A stretch of 64,000 nucleotides of DNA from Shewanella electrodiphila (GTDB taxonomy: Bacteria; Pseudomonadota; Gammaproteobacteria; Enterobacterales; Shewanellaceae). Shown here piece by piece: positions 1 to 8,990 of this stretch. The position numbers and the translations under genes were made by a program. The stretch lies in assembly GCF_023283985.1 (NCBI RefSeq), contig NZ_JAKIKU010000004.1:1-64000 (forward strand), in the 5' to 3' direction. How positions within the stretch are numbered: position 1 is the first letter of the stretch; each line of letters opens with the position of its first letter. The notes beneath the pieces were generated by a model. That model worked only from the letters and a program-made list of their open reading frames with translations, was not told the origin of the DNA and searched no databases.

Positions 1-159
1 TTCAGGGCGGTGTTTTTTGATGAGGTTTATCGCTTCTTTAATCCCTTTCTCATCGTTATTGACGGTGAAAAATATATCAAGCGGACGAATATAAATGTCG
101 AGTTGAAATTTACCCGTATCGACACCAATGTTAATGTTTTGATTAGTTTTTGAATTCAT
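1..159 (-). CDS. IS110-family transposase, N-terminal fragment (runs off the left edge)
   Basis: The 53 codons visible on the minus strand begin MNSKTNQNINIGVDTGKFQL. The GVDTGK stretch near residue 12 carries the first acidic residue of the DEDD RuvC-like nuclease fold that defines IS110/IS1111 transposases (family knowledge). The gene continues past base 1, so neither its integrity nor the element's ends can be judged. The start ATG is the only one in the frame and no stop interrupts the fragment. IS110 enzymes move circular intermediates and usually leave no terminal inverted repeats, so the boundary in the following 250 bases cannot be placed. I see no target duplication. Confidence 0.8.
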   Translation of the reverse strand, partial: MNSKTNQNINIGVDTGKFQLDIYIRPLDIFFTVNNDEKGIKEAINLIKKHRPE

Positions 160-410
160 AATAAGCTAACTCTTGCTTGCAAATGCGGGTTCGAGACCCA
201 GTAGACTATTCGAGTGTTTTGCTTGGAGTCCTTTGTCGCGTTCTTTCTTGTTATCGGTCTCTCAATAGAGGAGCCATCGCTCAATCGAACTACGACAAGG
301 AAAGCTTTAGTTGCAGCTAAAGCCTGGGTCTCACATTACCCGAAACAGGGAAGTATTTGTAAATTAGGTGGGTTTATTATCCATACAAGCTGTTCAAGCG
401 GGAATAATTC

Positions 411-1157
411 ATGAAATGGAGTTTCTTAATCCTACTCGTTTTATCATTTCCATCGAGTGCAATTATAATGCGACATGATGTAGATGAGTCTCAATATCTA
501 GAATTTGCAAAAGATAATAAATCGATAGTTACCTTTTACGGAAATTATAGAGATAAAGAAATTGTCGAAGGAACTGGGACTCTAATTGCCGAAGATTGGA
601 TAATTACCGCTGCTCATGTTGCCAATTATTTGTTAATTGATGGAAAAGTCAGGTTTAAAGATTCTTACTACAAGATAAAGAAAGTTGTTAAACATCCAGA
701 TTGGAAAGATAAGCAATTTCCAAATGATATAGCGCTTGTCCAGTTACAATCGACTATCCCTAATAGTGAAACTGTTGCTTTATATGACAAAGAAGATGAA
801 CTTCATAAAACTTTGACGTTTATCGGTCGCGGGGACTTTGGCACTGGTGAAGTAGGAATTGTTGGTGCTGATGCTCGATTAAGGGCTGCGCAAAATGTTG
901 TCACAGAAACTTCTGGGCAGTGGGTTCGGTTTAAGTTTGATAGTGAACAAGACTCTTTGGCATTAGAGGGTATTAGTGGTCCGGGGGACTCTGGTGGACC
1001 CGCACTACTTAAAATGAATAATCGACTTTATATTGTGGGCGTTAGTTCATGGCAAAATGCAGAGCCAACAGAATGGCAAGAAGCTAAATATGGGGTAATT
1101 GAAAACTACTCTCGCATTTCATATTTCAAAAAATGGATAGAAAAATCTATGGAGTAG
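411..1157 (+). CDS. secreted trypsin-like serine protease (S1 family)
   Basis: A 248-residue protein with an N-terminal hydrophobic signal peptide (about residues 1-17), so it acts in the periplasm or outside the cell. The S1 triad is complete: His69 in ITAAHV, Asp106 in NDIALVQL and Ser194 in GPGDSGGP, with the GDSGGP oxyanion motif intact. The protein is a bare catalytic domain with no pro-domain, PDZ or C-terminal extension, unlike DegP/DegS. It stands alone between an IS110 fragment and an unknown membrane protein, and has no partner gene. The position beside a transposase suggests possible acquisition, but codon use is not visibly different. Activity against a particular substrate cannot be inferred. 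The family call is firm. Confidence 0.9.
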   Translation: MKWSFLILLVLSFPSSAIIMRHDVDESQYLEFAKDNKSIVTFYGNYRDKEIVEGTGTLIAEDWIITAAHVANYLLIDGKVRFKDSYYKIKKVVKHPDWKDKQFPNDIALVQLQSTIPNSETVALYDKEDELHKTLTFIGRGDFGTGEVGIVGADARLRAAQNVVTETSGQWVRFKFDSEQDSLALEGISGPGDSGGPALLKMNNRLYIVGVSSWQNAEPTEWQEAKYGVIENYSRISYFKKWIEKSME

Positions 1158-1514
1158 CAACAACATGGTCATCCATTCCATGTGACTAAATATCAAACAC
1201 TCTACAAGGCTTTAGTTACTGCTTAATATTCAGTGATTAATGATGAAGTATTTAGTCCTTTGGCCATCAGTAAATGAATTTTGGTGTGGGTGATCAAAGT
1301 AAGAATAAGTAAAAGAAACCCAACAACTTTCAAAAAAACTGTAAGCATCCGCACAAAAAGCTATTACCTCATCGACACATAAAGCCATATAACTTAACGA
1401 ATATCTAGTTGATAATAGGAGGTCACAGTAAGATAAACCATAATTATTTCATTGATATAGAATTATCATATAATGCTTTGAGGATAAATTTTTCAAATTA
1501 AAATAGAGATTAAT
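1158..1514. other. gene-free interval
   Basis: About 360 AT-rich bases with no convincing open frame and no strong inverted repeat. It must contain the promoter for the following membrane protein, but no confident -35/-10 pair stands out. Confidence 0.5.
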
Positions 1515-2186
1515 ATGCCTTTTAAGCAGTATCATATTCACAATATTAGTATGTTTTTTCGTGCATGTATTACAGCTCAAACTAACACTTCAATAACGTC
1601 TTCAATCGCACAAAGAAAATCAACTGAGACTCTAGCTGTTAATGCATTACTGGCTTTATACCTTGGACTATTTACGTTATTTATGTGGTTCGAGCAATTC
1701 AGAATGCCTTATATTCACATGGAAAACTTAGAATTTTATTGGGAATTATTAAAATCAGGTCCGTTTTCTGATGCAGAGATGAACTATAGACCAGTTGCTA
1801 TGCGTGAAATTGCTGACCTTTATATCTTGCAGTGGGCCCTCTTTGTATTAATACCTTTGTTTGCTTTAATCATTTTTGTCGTTGCTCGGTCTAAACTTAA
1901 ACAAATGCCAATGCATGAAGCTTCTCAAGGCGGAAAACTGTCCACATTCGGCAGAGTATTAGCACTCTTTATTGAAGGTAAAGCGCAGTTTTTAATGTTA
2001 TTTGTAATTGGTTATAGTTTTTTTGCCACGTCAGCGTTTTCCCAATGGATGATAGATGCAGCCAAGGGCCATGCGGACTTCAACATTTATAGCTTGTTTT
2101 TTCCGTTAGCGTCGTTACTGCTTGTTTGGCAGTTTATTCGGCCTTTTGCCACTTACTATGTAATTACAATTAACAAAAAACAGTAA
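1515..2186 (+). CDS. uncharacterised four-helix inner-membrane protein
   Basis: I do not recognise this 223-residue protein. Four hydrophobic segments are visible at roughly residues 41-60, 104-124, 153-172 and 190-207. A polar loop of about 45 residues lies between the first two and a short basic loop (ARSKLKQM) follows the second. There is no signal peptide and the N-terminal 40 residues are polar and Thr/Ser-rich. No catalytic motif is visible. It is monocistronic: gene-free DNA precedes it and a convergent gene follows, separated by a hairpin. The start ATG has only a weak purine stretch upstream (AGAGATTAAT). Confidence 0.6.
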   Translation: MPFKQYHIHNISMFFRACITAQTNTSITSSIAQRKSTETLAVNALLALYLGLFTLFMWFEQFRMPYIHMENLEFYWELLKSGPFSDAEMNYRPVAMREIADLYILQWALFVLIPLFALIIFVVARSKLKQMPMHEASQGGKLSTFGRVLALFIEGKAQFLMLFVIGYSFFATSAFSQWMIDAAKGHADFNIYSLFFPLASLLLVWQFIRPFATYYVITINKKQ

Positions 2187-2281
2187 TCATGCCCTATCGT
2201 GATTAAACTGTCCTTATCCCCAAATCGTTGTCCAGCTCGAAAATTTCAAAGCTCGTGGGGGAGTGTCTAGGCCTCGGTATT

Positions 2282-2317
2282 CAACCTTCTTTGAAAATAA
2301 TTTTTTAAAGAAGGTTG
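2282..2317. terminator. intergenic stem-loop between convergent genes
   Basis: A perfect 11-bp inverted repeat (CAACCTTCTTT / AAAGAAGGTTG) with a 14-nt AT-rich loop. It sits between the membrane-protein gene and the convergent glycine-zipper gene and probably ends transcription from one or both sides, although neither side has a long T run. Confidence 0.5.
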
Positions 2318-2424
2318 TAGTTCATTAATTAGCCCACCCAGTCTAGCTTTATGTTATAACTTCAAAATAATGGGTGGCTATGTATTACTATGTATTAGCT
2401 ATAAAAAGATCTTTTAATGAAAGT

Positions 2425-3000
2425 CTAATTAACACTATAGCCTTTACCCTCTAGGCAAGCTGCGCGAGCTTGATAAAAGTTTTCCTCGCCTTGGGCATTT
2501 GCAGTTTGTACCTGAGCCTGTCGTTGCGCAGCTTGCTGCTGAGCCGCTTGTTGTTGCTGTTCTGCTTGTTGAATATTACTGCGGCGACTTTGACGTCTTG
2601 CTGCCACAGCGCCAATAGCTGCTCCATTTTGCGCTGCGTCACTACGATCATCATCACCAAATTCGGCAATCATAGCGCCAGCGGCTGCACCAGCCATAGC
2701 TCCTCGCATGCCAGAGCCTCTATCAGCAGAGTCATTACTATCAGGTGTAACTTGTGTCGGTTGCGTTGTTGTGGCGATAGTTTGTGGCTGACTTGGGTTA
2801 TAGCCAGTTTGCGATACAGCCCAACTATTACAGCTTGCCTCATCACTAGCCTGTAGCTCTGAACTTTGATTTTGCTGAGGAAAAACATACTGCTCAGCAT
2901 AACTACTATTAATGACGGTAAAATTCATCACTGCGGCAACGGCAAAAGTAGATACAAGACCTGCAGTTTTTAGCAATAAAGTCTGATTAAGCTTAGACAT
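2425..3000 (-). CDS. glycine-zipper (YMGG-like) exported protein
   Basis: A 191-residue protein with a signal peptide (MSKLNQ...SSYAEQ, cleavage near residue 35). A glycine-zipper segment, GMRGAMAGAAAGAMIAEFG followed by GAAIGAVAA, lies at about residues 97-135; this pattern is typical of small envelope proteins that insert in or line membranes. It is followed by a Gln/Ala-rich low-complexity stretch (about 143-168) and a conserved-looking tail, FYQARAACLEGKGYSVN, with a single Cys. An SD of GGAGG lies five bases before the ATG. No operon partner. The domain call rests on the zipper pattern and the tail; its role (envelope stability or lipoprotein-like function) is inference. Confidence 0.75.
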   Translation of the reverse strand: MSKLNQTLLLKTAGLVSTFAVAAVMNFTVINSSYAEQYVFPQQNQSSELQASDEASCNSWAVSQTGYNPSQPQTIATTTQPTQVTPDSNDSADRGSGMRGAMAGAAAGAMIAEFGDDDRSDAAQNGAAIGAVAARRQSRRSNIQQAEQQQQAAQQQAAQRQAQVQTANAQGEENFYQARAACLEGKGYSVN

Positions 3001-3427
3001 AATACCTCCAATAAAAGTTAGATAATCAATTGTTGTTATTCAAGAGCGCAACTGTCATTTACTACATAAGCTATTTGCAACATCAGCTCTGTTTGACAAC
3101 CAAATGAATAACTGCGCTTTAACAGCACAAATAATCGCCGATTACTGGCAGTAATAGTTACCATTTAACGCCAAAAATAAAATCAAATGACACCTAACTG
3201 AGATATGAATCCCCCTAAAAGGCATGAAGGGAAAAGGGAAAACGAAGAAGAATTTAGAAACTATGCTTTGCAGAAGAGTGAGTCTAATTGGCTAAAAACG
3301 AGCAAGATGCTCGTTTTGTATTTATTTACTTCCAAAAAAATTGAGAGCAACGAACTGCAAACTCAGAACAGCCCAAGAAAGCTGGTAAATTAACAAAACA
3401 TAAACGCAGTTCCACCAGCAAAATTTC
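3001..3427. other. gene-free interval
   Basis: Upstream region of the glycine-zipper gene and downstream region of the hydrolase-like gene. Apart from the hairpin annotated separately, nothing recognisable. A 62-codon open frame here has no ribosome site and no protein-like composition. Confidence 0.5.
3295..3317 (-). terminator. Rho-independent terminator of the hydrolase-like gene
   Basis: A 10-bp perfect stem (AAAACGAGCA / TGCTCGTTTT) with a three-base loop. On the minus strand it is followed by a T run, about 110 bases after the stop codon of the hydrolase-like gene. Confidence 0.7.
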
Positions 3428-4396
3428 TCACTGCAATAATGCTTTTCCCTTGCACCAAACCACAAAGCTATTAATCCGTTTTTCAATACTTTGTTGTAGT
3501 CGAGATTTTAATTTATCCAGATCAATACTCTGAGATTTATATTGATAAAATCGATGTAAATAGATGACCCCGAGACGCTTAGGTGTCATTTTTTGAGTAC
3601 TGGACTTATCAATTGAACGAAAGTAATAACTTAATTGCTTTCGCTTTCTTGCAACTCGATAAAAACGCTCTGCATTAATCTCACCTTCTCTAAACTCCAA
3701 TATTGTCTCTTTAAGCGAACCTGTATGCTGTAAAGCCCGCGCAATTCTGTGGCCGACACCAGGAATGCGGTAACTGGCAACACAGGATTTAAAGCGTTTT
3801 TTATGTAAAGTATCAGGAATAAACAATGGATCGTAGATAATGGTTAATGGCGTTTCACAATGGCTTGCATCAATATGAGACATATCTTGAACTTGCAGTT
3901 CGGTGTGTTTACTCAGCTTTGGATCCCACGGAGCATTAGGTTGCCAATAGGTACTTAGCGGCATGAGTAATAAGGCTTTATCTAGCTTTAACGCTTTGGC
4001 ATGAAATGCTGCTGCAAAGCCGCCTTTACTACAGCCATAACCAATCCGAGCGGGAAATGGGAATAATGAATCAGACAAGTCATCAATAAATACGGCAAAC
4101 TTTGCTGAGTCAAAATAATGGGTTTCACCACCAATATGATTAAACGAAATCACATTCATTTTCTTTTTAGCAAAAAACTGAAAACTCCATGCCTGCTGGT
4201 CAGCATCAACTTGCTCTTGCGACATCGCATTACTAGAAGGGGGAAATGTCACCATTAAAGGCTCATCAGTATCAAAGATATGATATTGAACCAATACATT
4301 GTCAACTTGTAAGCGTACAGATTGGTGATAAGTCAGCATTGATAATTCCCTAGCTTGCAGCACACCATTTAAAGGCACGAACTTGCCAAACGACAT
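3428..4396 (-). CDS. alpha/beta-hydrolase-fold protein of unknown substrate
   Basis: A 322-residue soluble protein. A nucleophile-elbow-like motif, GYGCSKGGF, puts a candidate catalytic Ser at 123. Asp189 (IIYDPLF) and His216 (VGHRIARAL) follow in the right order for a Ser-Asp-His triad. Residues after about 235 are basic and helical, a C-terminal extension not needed for a hydrolase fold. No signal peptide. Met20 has a better ribosome site (AGGGA eight bases upstream) than the first ATG, so the true protein may begin 19 residues later, at base 4339. It is transcribed alone. The substrate is unknown, and it could be a non-enzymatic relative. Confidence 0.6.
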   Translation of the reverse strand: MSFGKFVPLNGVLQARELSMLTYHQSVRLQVDNVLVQYHIFDTDEPLMVTFPPSSNAMSQEQVDADQQAWSFQFFAKKKMNVISFNHIGGETHYFDSAKFAVFIDDLSDSLFPFPARIGYGCSKGGFAAAFHAKALKLDKALLLMPLSTYWQPNAPWDPKLSKHTELQVQDMSHIDASHCETPLTIIYDPLFIPDTLHKKRFKSCVASYRIPGVGHRIARALQHTGSLKETILEFREGEINAERFYRVARKRKQLSYYFRSIDKSSTQKMTPKRLGVIYLHRFYQYKSQSIDLDKLKSRLQQSIEKRINSFVVWCKGKALLQ

Positions 4397-4624
4397 AATT
4401 TAAATCGCATGCTACAAGACTAATTGGGGATTAAAAGTGTTAACTCACTTAAGGTTAAATCTACACCCAGCGTGTAAAAAAACAGCAAGAATGGTGTTAC
4501 ATATGTTAAAGGAATGAGCGTGTTACGCCATTAAAAATTAATTCAACTGTTGATTTTGTCGTCAGCAAATTCACAAGCTTGAACTCAGTTGAGTCAAGCA
4601 TTGTTAAAATTTCATTCGAAGCTA

Positions 4625-6142
4625 TTAGCCCTCTTTAAATACGCCCACAAAAAACCGAACTAAGGCTATCGCCATGAATACCTGTACCAACATATTTAAT
4701 GACACCGTAATATCAAAACTTGGTGTAAGGTGCAGCGCACTCATGGTTAGCACTACCAGTAAATTAGCACCAATCATTTTTTGCAAAGCTAATTGAGGTG
4801 CTGCACAAAGTCGCCAAATCACCACTATATTGACAAAATAGAACATGGCTAAATGCCACACTTCTGTAAAAGAAGGCATGATAAATACATATTCCAACGT
4901 CACTAAAGCACCAAAAATACAGATACCGACCAAAGCTTCATTGACAATAAATTTTGGTAATGCAATTAAATTAACAGCCATCACCGCAGACAACATCGGA
5001 AACATATAGCCATTAGGTAATGGTGTGTATATCCACAAAGCAAAACTGGTCGCTAATGCCGCCATTACAATTAAGCCATCTTTAATGCGCAACGATAGTG
5101 GAAGCGCAATATCCCATTGTTTAACTAACTCCTGCCATGTCAAAGTCACGTTAATATCAGTAAAGGTTTTGCTGTTTTTATCAATACGTGTTGAGGTGCT
5201 CAGCAAATAATCTTTAGCTACCTGAATACGCGTCACCATTGATGCGCTCTGCATCAATTTTTCGTTCAGTTGAATAAGGCTATCTTCATTAGAAACCGCT
5301 TGCAGTAAAGACACTTTAATCACTTCAGCATCTGCATCTGCATCTGCATCTGCATCTGCATCTGCGTTGTCGACGATACTCTTAGCTTGCTCAAGCCATT
5401 GAGTTAAACGCTCAATCGTTTCGTAACTCGCAATGGTCAATAGCTTCCACTGTTTACGTTGATGGGATAATTGGTAACTCCCTGCACTGGGCAAATCTAA
5501 AATTAAACTTTGGGATTTGATGCTTTCGGTCATCTTAGCTAAGTTAGCCTGATGGGCTAAAAGCTGATCTATACTCACCTCTTTTTTGCCATTCAAGCAG
5601 TCGGTTAGCTCTGCAACTAATTCAGTTAATTGCTCTGTGATGCTGTTGTGTTGTGCATAAAAATTGACTTCTGAATTTATCGGCCAGACAAATCGATACA
5701 CAAGCGAGAACATCACCACGCCCAGTAATGTTTCTTGCAAGCGAAGAAAAATCATATTGACTGATGTTATATCGTCAAAGCTTCCCATAAAGCATATTAG
5801 AGTACATACAATAAACGTAATTCTGACAAAGTATCCGTGCCTGCGATCATAAGACATCACGGTACTAATGCCTGCAAGCAATATAAATGTCCCAATAAAT
5901 AGCATTCGCTCTTGGGCAAAAAAGGCAATCATTGCAATAGCAATGCTAGCCCCCACTATTGTGCCCATAATACGGTTTTGTGCAGCTTGAATTGAATGGC
6001 TATATGATTCATTTGCCGCCAATGTAACAACGGTAATGGCTGCCCAATAAGGCTTTTCCCAGCCAAATAACAATGCCAATACAATGGCACTGGTAAAAGC
6101 CAGAGCGACTTTAATGGCTTCTTTAGTAGCAAGACCCAACAT
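4625..6142 (-). CDS. aaeB: FUSC-family aromatic acid exporter subunit (AaeB-like)
   Basis: An inner-membrane protein of about 505 residues with the FUSC two-lobe layout: a hydrophobic bundle at about residues 5-150, a long cytoplasmic segment, then a second bundle at about 345-495. With the HlyD-type adaptor and DUF1656 protein just upstream it makes an AaeXAB-type efflux system, which in E. coli exports p-hydroxybenzoate and similar acids. The start was moved seven codons in to the ATG preceded by AGGGG, since the upstream ATG lacks a ribosome site. It is shorter than E. coli AaeB (655). The cytoplasmic segment carries a run of Asp-Ala dipeptides from a six-copy hexanucleotide repeat. Substrate specificity is inferred from the family only. 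Confidence 0.8.
   Translation of the reverse strand: MLGLATKEAIKVALAFTSAIVLALLFGWEKPYWAAITVVTLAANESYSHSIQAAQNRIMGTIVGASIAIAMIAFFAQERMLFIGTFILLAGISTVMSYDRRHGYFVRITFIVCTLICFMGSFDDITSVNMIFLRLQETLLGVVMFSLVYRFVWPINSEVNFYAQHNSITEQLTELVAELTDCLNGKKEVSIDQLLAHQANLAKMTESIKSQSLILDLPSAGSYQLSHQRKQWKLLTIASYETIERLTQWLEQAKSIVDNADADADADADADAEVIKVSLLQAVSNEDSLIQLNEKLMQSASMVTRIQVAKDYLLSTSTRIDKNSKTFTDINVTLTWQELVKQWDIALPLSLRIKDGLIVMAALATSFALWIYTPLPNGYMFPMLSAVMAVNLIALPKFIVNEALVGICIFGALVTLEYVFIMPSFTEVWHLAMFYFVNIVVIWRLCAAPQLALQKMIGANLLVVLTMSALHLTPSFDITVSLNMLVQVFMAIALVRFFVGVFKEG
5328..5363. repeat. hexanucleotide tandem repeat GCATCT x6 inside aaeB
   Basis: Six perfect copies of GCATCT (Asp-Ala on the coding strand) followed by a decayed half copy. 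It encodes an alternating acidic run in the cytoplasmic linker of the FUSC transporter. Copy-number change would lengthen or shorten the linker without breaking the frame. Confidence 0.95.
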
Positions 6143-6184
6143 ATTAATCCCCTTTTGCACCATAAATATCAGGTCTGCAGCTTA

Positions 6185-7048
6185 TTAAGCGCCATTAAAA
6201 ATTTGCACTGAGGCGGTGGTGCCAACACGCAGTTGTACGTCTTCAGGAACATGTTCAATATGGATCTTAACGGGAATACGCTGTGCTAAACGGATCCATT
6301 GAAAATTAGGGTTCACATTAGGTAATAGGGTATTACCTGTGCTGCCATCTGACTTAGCAATACCAAAGCCAATGCTTTCAACTTTCGCTTCTATCGGGCT
6401 ATCTGGGTTCATCATTAACGTCACGCGAGCTTCATCCCCCATATTCACCCCTTGTAAATCAGTTTCTTTAAAGAAACCTTCAATCCAAAAACTGTTCTCA
6501 TCAATCAAGGCAACAACAGGGTTGTTAGCCACAACCTGGGCGCCTTGCCTAAGGTTTAGATTGGTAATAAAGCCGTCTGTAGGCGCTGTAACATGGGTAT
6601 AAGCCACATTAAGTTCAGCTTGTTCAACCACTGCATCTGCTGCAGCCAGGTTAGCTTTAGCTGTTTGCACCGCGTTTTGAAAGTTATTCAAATCAAGCTC
6701 AGAAACCGTGCCGTGCTTGAGACTTTCAAGTTCCACTGCGCGGTGATTTTCATTTTTAGCTTTATCTAATAATGCGCTCGCCTGCATCTGCTTTGCTTTA
6801 GCATTACTTAACTCAGCTTGGTAAATACTCGGGTCAATTTCAAACAGTAATTGGCCTTTCTTAACGCGGCTATTATCGTCTACCAGCACGTTCGTTACAG
6901 GGCCTGTCACTCTTGGGGTTATTTGAATAATGTGCGCTCTTACTTGGCCGTCACGGGTCCAAGGATTTTCAGCGTAGTTTTGATACTGGCTTAACACTGC
7001 GACTGCAGCAATTGCAACCATCACCAGTGTGGTAATTATACGAAACAT
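6185..7048 (-). CDS. aaeA: HlyD/EmrA-type periplasmic adaptor of efflux pump (AaeA-like)
   Basis: A 287-residue membrane fusion protein: an N-terminal membrane anchor (FRIITTLVMVAIAAVAVLSQ), a biotinyl-lipoyl-like segment (PRVTGPVTNVLVDDNSRVKKGQ), a coiled-coil hairpin of about 70 residues rich in Ala/Gln/Lys, the returning lipoyl half (TAPTDGFITNLNLRQGAQV) and a beta-barrel domain. It links the FUSC subunit to an outer-membrane channel. The start is set at the ATG with GGAG eight bases upstream. An upstream in-frame ATG would overlap the DUF1656 gene by 55 bases. The order DUF1656-HlyD-FUSC, all within short gaps, indicates one operon. Confidence 0.88.
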   Translation of the reverse strand: MFRIITTLVMVAIAAVAVLSQYQNYAENPWTRDGQVRAHIIQITPRVTGPVTNVLVDDNSRVKKGQLLFEIDPSIYQAELSNAKAKQMQASALLDKAKNENHRAVELESLKHGTVSELDLNNFQNAVQTAKANLAAADAVVEQAELNVAYTHVTAPTDGFITNLNLRQGAQVVANNPVVALIDENSFWIEGFFKETDLQGVNMGDEARVTLMMNPDSPIEAKVESIGFGIAKSDGSTGNTLLPNVNPNFQWIRLAQRIPVKIHIEHVPEDVQLRVGTTASVQIFNGA

Positions 7049-7071
7049 ATCGAGCTCCAAAGTCTGATGGG

Positions 7072-7275
7072 TTAGGTAAAAGCGATAAATCGGCTTAATA
7101 GCACGGTAAATATCACTACCATGCAAAGTTCAACTAATGCTGGCAACGCTATAACACGCTGCCAACCGAGTTTGCCAGCAACAAATGTAACCGCGACGGT
7201 AAGAAAATAAGCTAACATTACAACGATTAACAGCGGCGGAAAGTACACTTCTCCAATCGCAAATTCATGAGGCAT
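7072..7275 (-). CDS. aaeX: DUF1656 small membrane protein (AaeX-like)
   Basis: A 67-residue protein with two membrane segments (about 11-33 and 44-64), beginning MPHEFAIGEVYFPPLL. The FPP motif before the first helix is typical of DUF1656/AaeX, and the length equals E. coli AaeX. The ATG chosen gives this length; TTG and GTG codons four and three positions upstream are alternatives. It is the first gene of the aaeXAB-like operon and lies opposite a LysR gene. The role of AaeX in efflux is not established in the family. Confidence 0.82.
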   Translation of the reverse strand: MPHEFAIGEVYFPPLLIVVMLAYFLTVAVTFVAGKLGWQRVIALPALVELCMVVIFTVLLSRFIAFT

Positions 7276-7729
7276 TTGTGTCACCAATCGAGTTATAACT
7301 AAAAAGGGAGCAGCATCACAAAATAAGCAATACTACTAATGACGATAATTGTATCGATTGATTAATGTTTGTTGTAATCGCTTAAAGAGGATGTAACCCA
7401 TCAAACTTGAACCCAAGACAGACCCTTTTTACCAATGACTGAATAGAGACTATCTTTAATAATATTTAGTGAGGCACGAACATCGTATTCAATGAGCCAA
7501 TAATCGCTCAAATAAACCATTTTGAGTGGGTTTGTTAAAACAAATGATGAGTATAAGCAAAGCAGGTAAAGAAATACCTCATAAGCAACTGAATACGCTT
7601 GCTTACTGTTTCAATTAATACAGGGTTTAATTACACTGACTCTTGAAGGTAATTTTCTCAATCTGCATCAAATGACGTAGCTTGGCGAGTCACTTAACCA
7701 GAAAAAATGATAAATGGAGCCCATACCCG
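7276..7729. other. divergent promoter region of aaeXAB and its LysR gene
   Basis: About 450 bases between divergent genes, as expected for a LysR regulator and its target operon. A GGATGTAACCCATCAAACTTG stretch near 7389 weakly resembles the element found upstream of aspT and pdxY. No T-N11-A site can be chosen with confidence. Confidence 0.4.
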
Positions 7730-8632
7730 ATGAATTTTAGCTTAGAGCAATTACGCGCATTCGTTGCGGTTTATGAACAGCGCTCATTTAGTAAAGCTGC
7801 AGTTAAGTTAGATAAGCACCGTACAACTATTGGGCAAGTGATTACCAACCTAGAAGACGAGGTCGCAGTCGCTTTATTTAATCGTGTTGGTCGCAGTGTC
7901 GAAGCAACAGAAGATGGTGAGCTGCTTTATCGCTATGCTAAAATAACGGTACAACAAGCACTGACTTTCGATAAAGTGGCGCTCAGTTTATCTTTTGGTG
8001 GGCTTGAATCTATTACTATCGCTTATGGCAGCTTTATGTCACCAGGGCTCTTAACCGACATTCGTCTTAAGTTGCTGGAAGAGTTTCCCAATATGAAAGT
8101 GCACTATGTTGTTCGCACGAAACCAGAAATCAAAAAAGGCATTGAAGATGGCAGTATTCATCTGGCTATTGTCAATGTTTACAACAGTAAAGTGGTTAAT
8201 AGTATCGACTTTACCTTCCTAAAGAATTTAGATTTTTACTTATATACAGGTAAAGATCACCCTTTAGCGACTGCCCCTAAAAATAAAACCATGTCTATGA
8301 TGAAGTCATCAAAGCAGTTAATACTGAAAGCCATGCTCGATGACGACATGGCACAAAAAGTCATATTATCTTCAGATCATGAAATCATCGATCAAATGAC
8401 ATTAATATTAAAACTACTCGAAGCGAATGTTGGCTGGGCTTTACTGCCTAGCTTAGTGACCATATCACCAAGCTACCAAGAAAAAGTCGTTACGTTCAAA
8501 TCTGAACAGTTGCTTGATCATGTTAGTGTCCCTATAGCGTTATGGGCACCATACTCAAAACAAATTGCGCCAATTAAAGAGATTGTTTCCAATATCTTTG
8601 CAGAGTATCCCTACCCTAAAGGTTTAGACTAA
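7730..8632 (+). CDS. LysR-type transcriptional regulator of the efflux operon
   Basis: A 300-residue LysR protein. The winged helix-turn-helix begins MNFSLEQLRAFVAVYEQRSFSKAAVKL (residues 1-60), followed by the linker helix and a two-lobed effector domain. The ATG with GGAG ten bases upstream was chosen; a TTG 16 codons earlier would add a poorly conserved tail. It is divergent to aaeXAB, the usual position for its regulator (AaeR in E. coli activates aaeXAB in response to aromatic acids). That it controls this operon is inference from position. A terminator follows directly. Confidence 0.85.
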   Translation: MNFSLEQLRAFVAVYEQRSFSKAAVKLDKHRTTIGQVITNLEDEVAVALFNRVGRSVEATEDGELLYRYAKITVQQALTFDKVALSLSFGGLESITIAYGSFMSPGLLTDIRLKLLEEFPNMKVHYVVRTKPEIKKGIEDGSIHLAIVNVYNSKVVNSIDFTFLKNLDFYLYTGKDHPLATAPKNKTMSMMKSSKQLILKAMLDDDMAQKVILSSDHEIIDQMTLILKLLEANVGWALLPSLVTISPSYQEKVVTFKSEQLLDHVSVPIALWAPYSKQIAPIKEIVSNIFAEYPYPKGLD

Positions 8633-8656
8633 CTTATTTGTAACTCACTTTTCTTC

Positions 8657-8692
8657 AAACGGCTTATTGGGTTTTACCATTAAGCCGTTTTT
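8657..8692 (+). terminator. Rho-independent terminator of the LysR gene
   Basis: A 10-bp perfect stem (AAACGGCTTA / TAAGCCGTTT) with a 14-base loop, followed by TT, 25 bases after the stop codon. Confidence 0.75.
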
Positions 8693-8903
8693 GTATCCGC
8701 TTCACTTTTCACTTTTCACTCGGTCTGAATAGAATACGGCTTCACGACTCACCTCTTTTCATATCTCTTAAGGGATGTTTTCACAAAATCTTGCTCAAAT
8801 AAAATAATCTCCTCGCTAGGAGCCTCACTTCTAGTTGCTCATAAAAATCAATAACCTAATACATAAAACTATTCTACTTTCTCTCAAACTATAAGACTAT
8901 GAA

Positions 8904-8928
8904 GGGTTTGATCCATCAAATGGGATTA
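8904..8928 (+). promoter_or_regulatory. 25-bp element upstream of aspT, shared with pdxY
   Basis: Matches 20 of 25 bases with a copy upstream of pdxY. The centre TTTGATCCATCAAA is a 6-2-6 perfect inverted repeat. It lies 140 bases before the aspT start, so it is a plausible activator or repressor site. The half-site spacing is two bases too short for an FNR box, and the regulator is unknown. Confidence 0.5.
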
Positions 8929-8990
8929 ATTGTGTCTAGTTTCCTGCCCTAATATTGCTGCCGAAACCACGAACTATCACTCACATTCAG

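Noticed and set aside
185..199. T-loop-like GGTTCGAGACCC suggesting a tRNA end or attachment site
   Set aside because: No acceptor, D or anticodon arms can be built around it.
214..414. 66-codon open frame before the protease gene
   Set aside because: GTG start without ribosome site, no protein-like pattern, overlaps the protease start; probably sequence beside the IS110 element.
3205..3393. 62-codon open frame
   Set aside because: Contains the terminator hairpin of the neighbouring gene and has no ribosome site.
8907..8920. FNR box upstream of aspT
   Set aside because: TTTGATCCATCAAA has a half-site spacing two bases shorter than TTGAT-N4-ATCAA, so it is not a standard FNR site.
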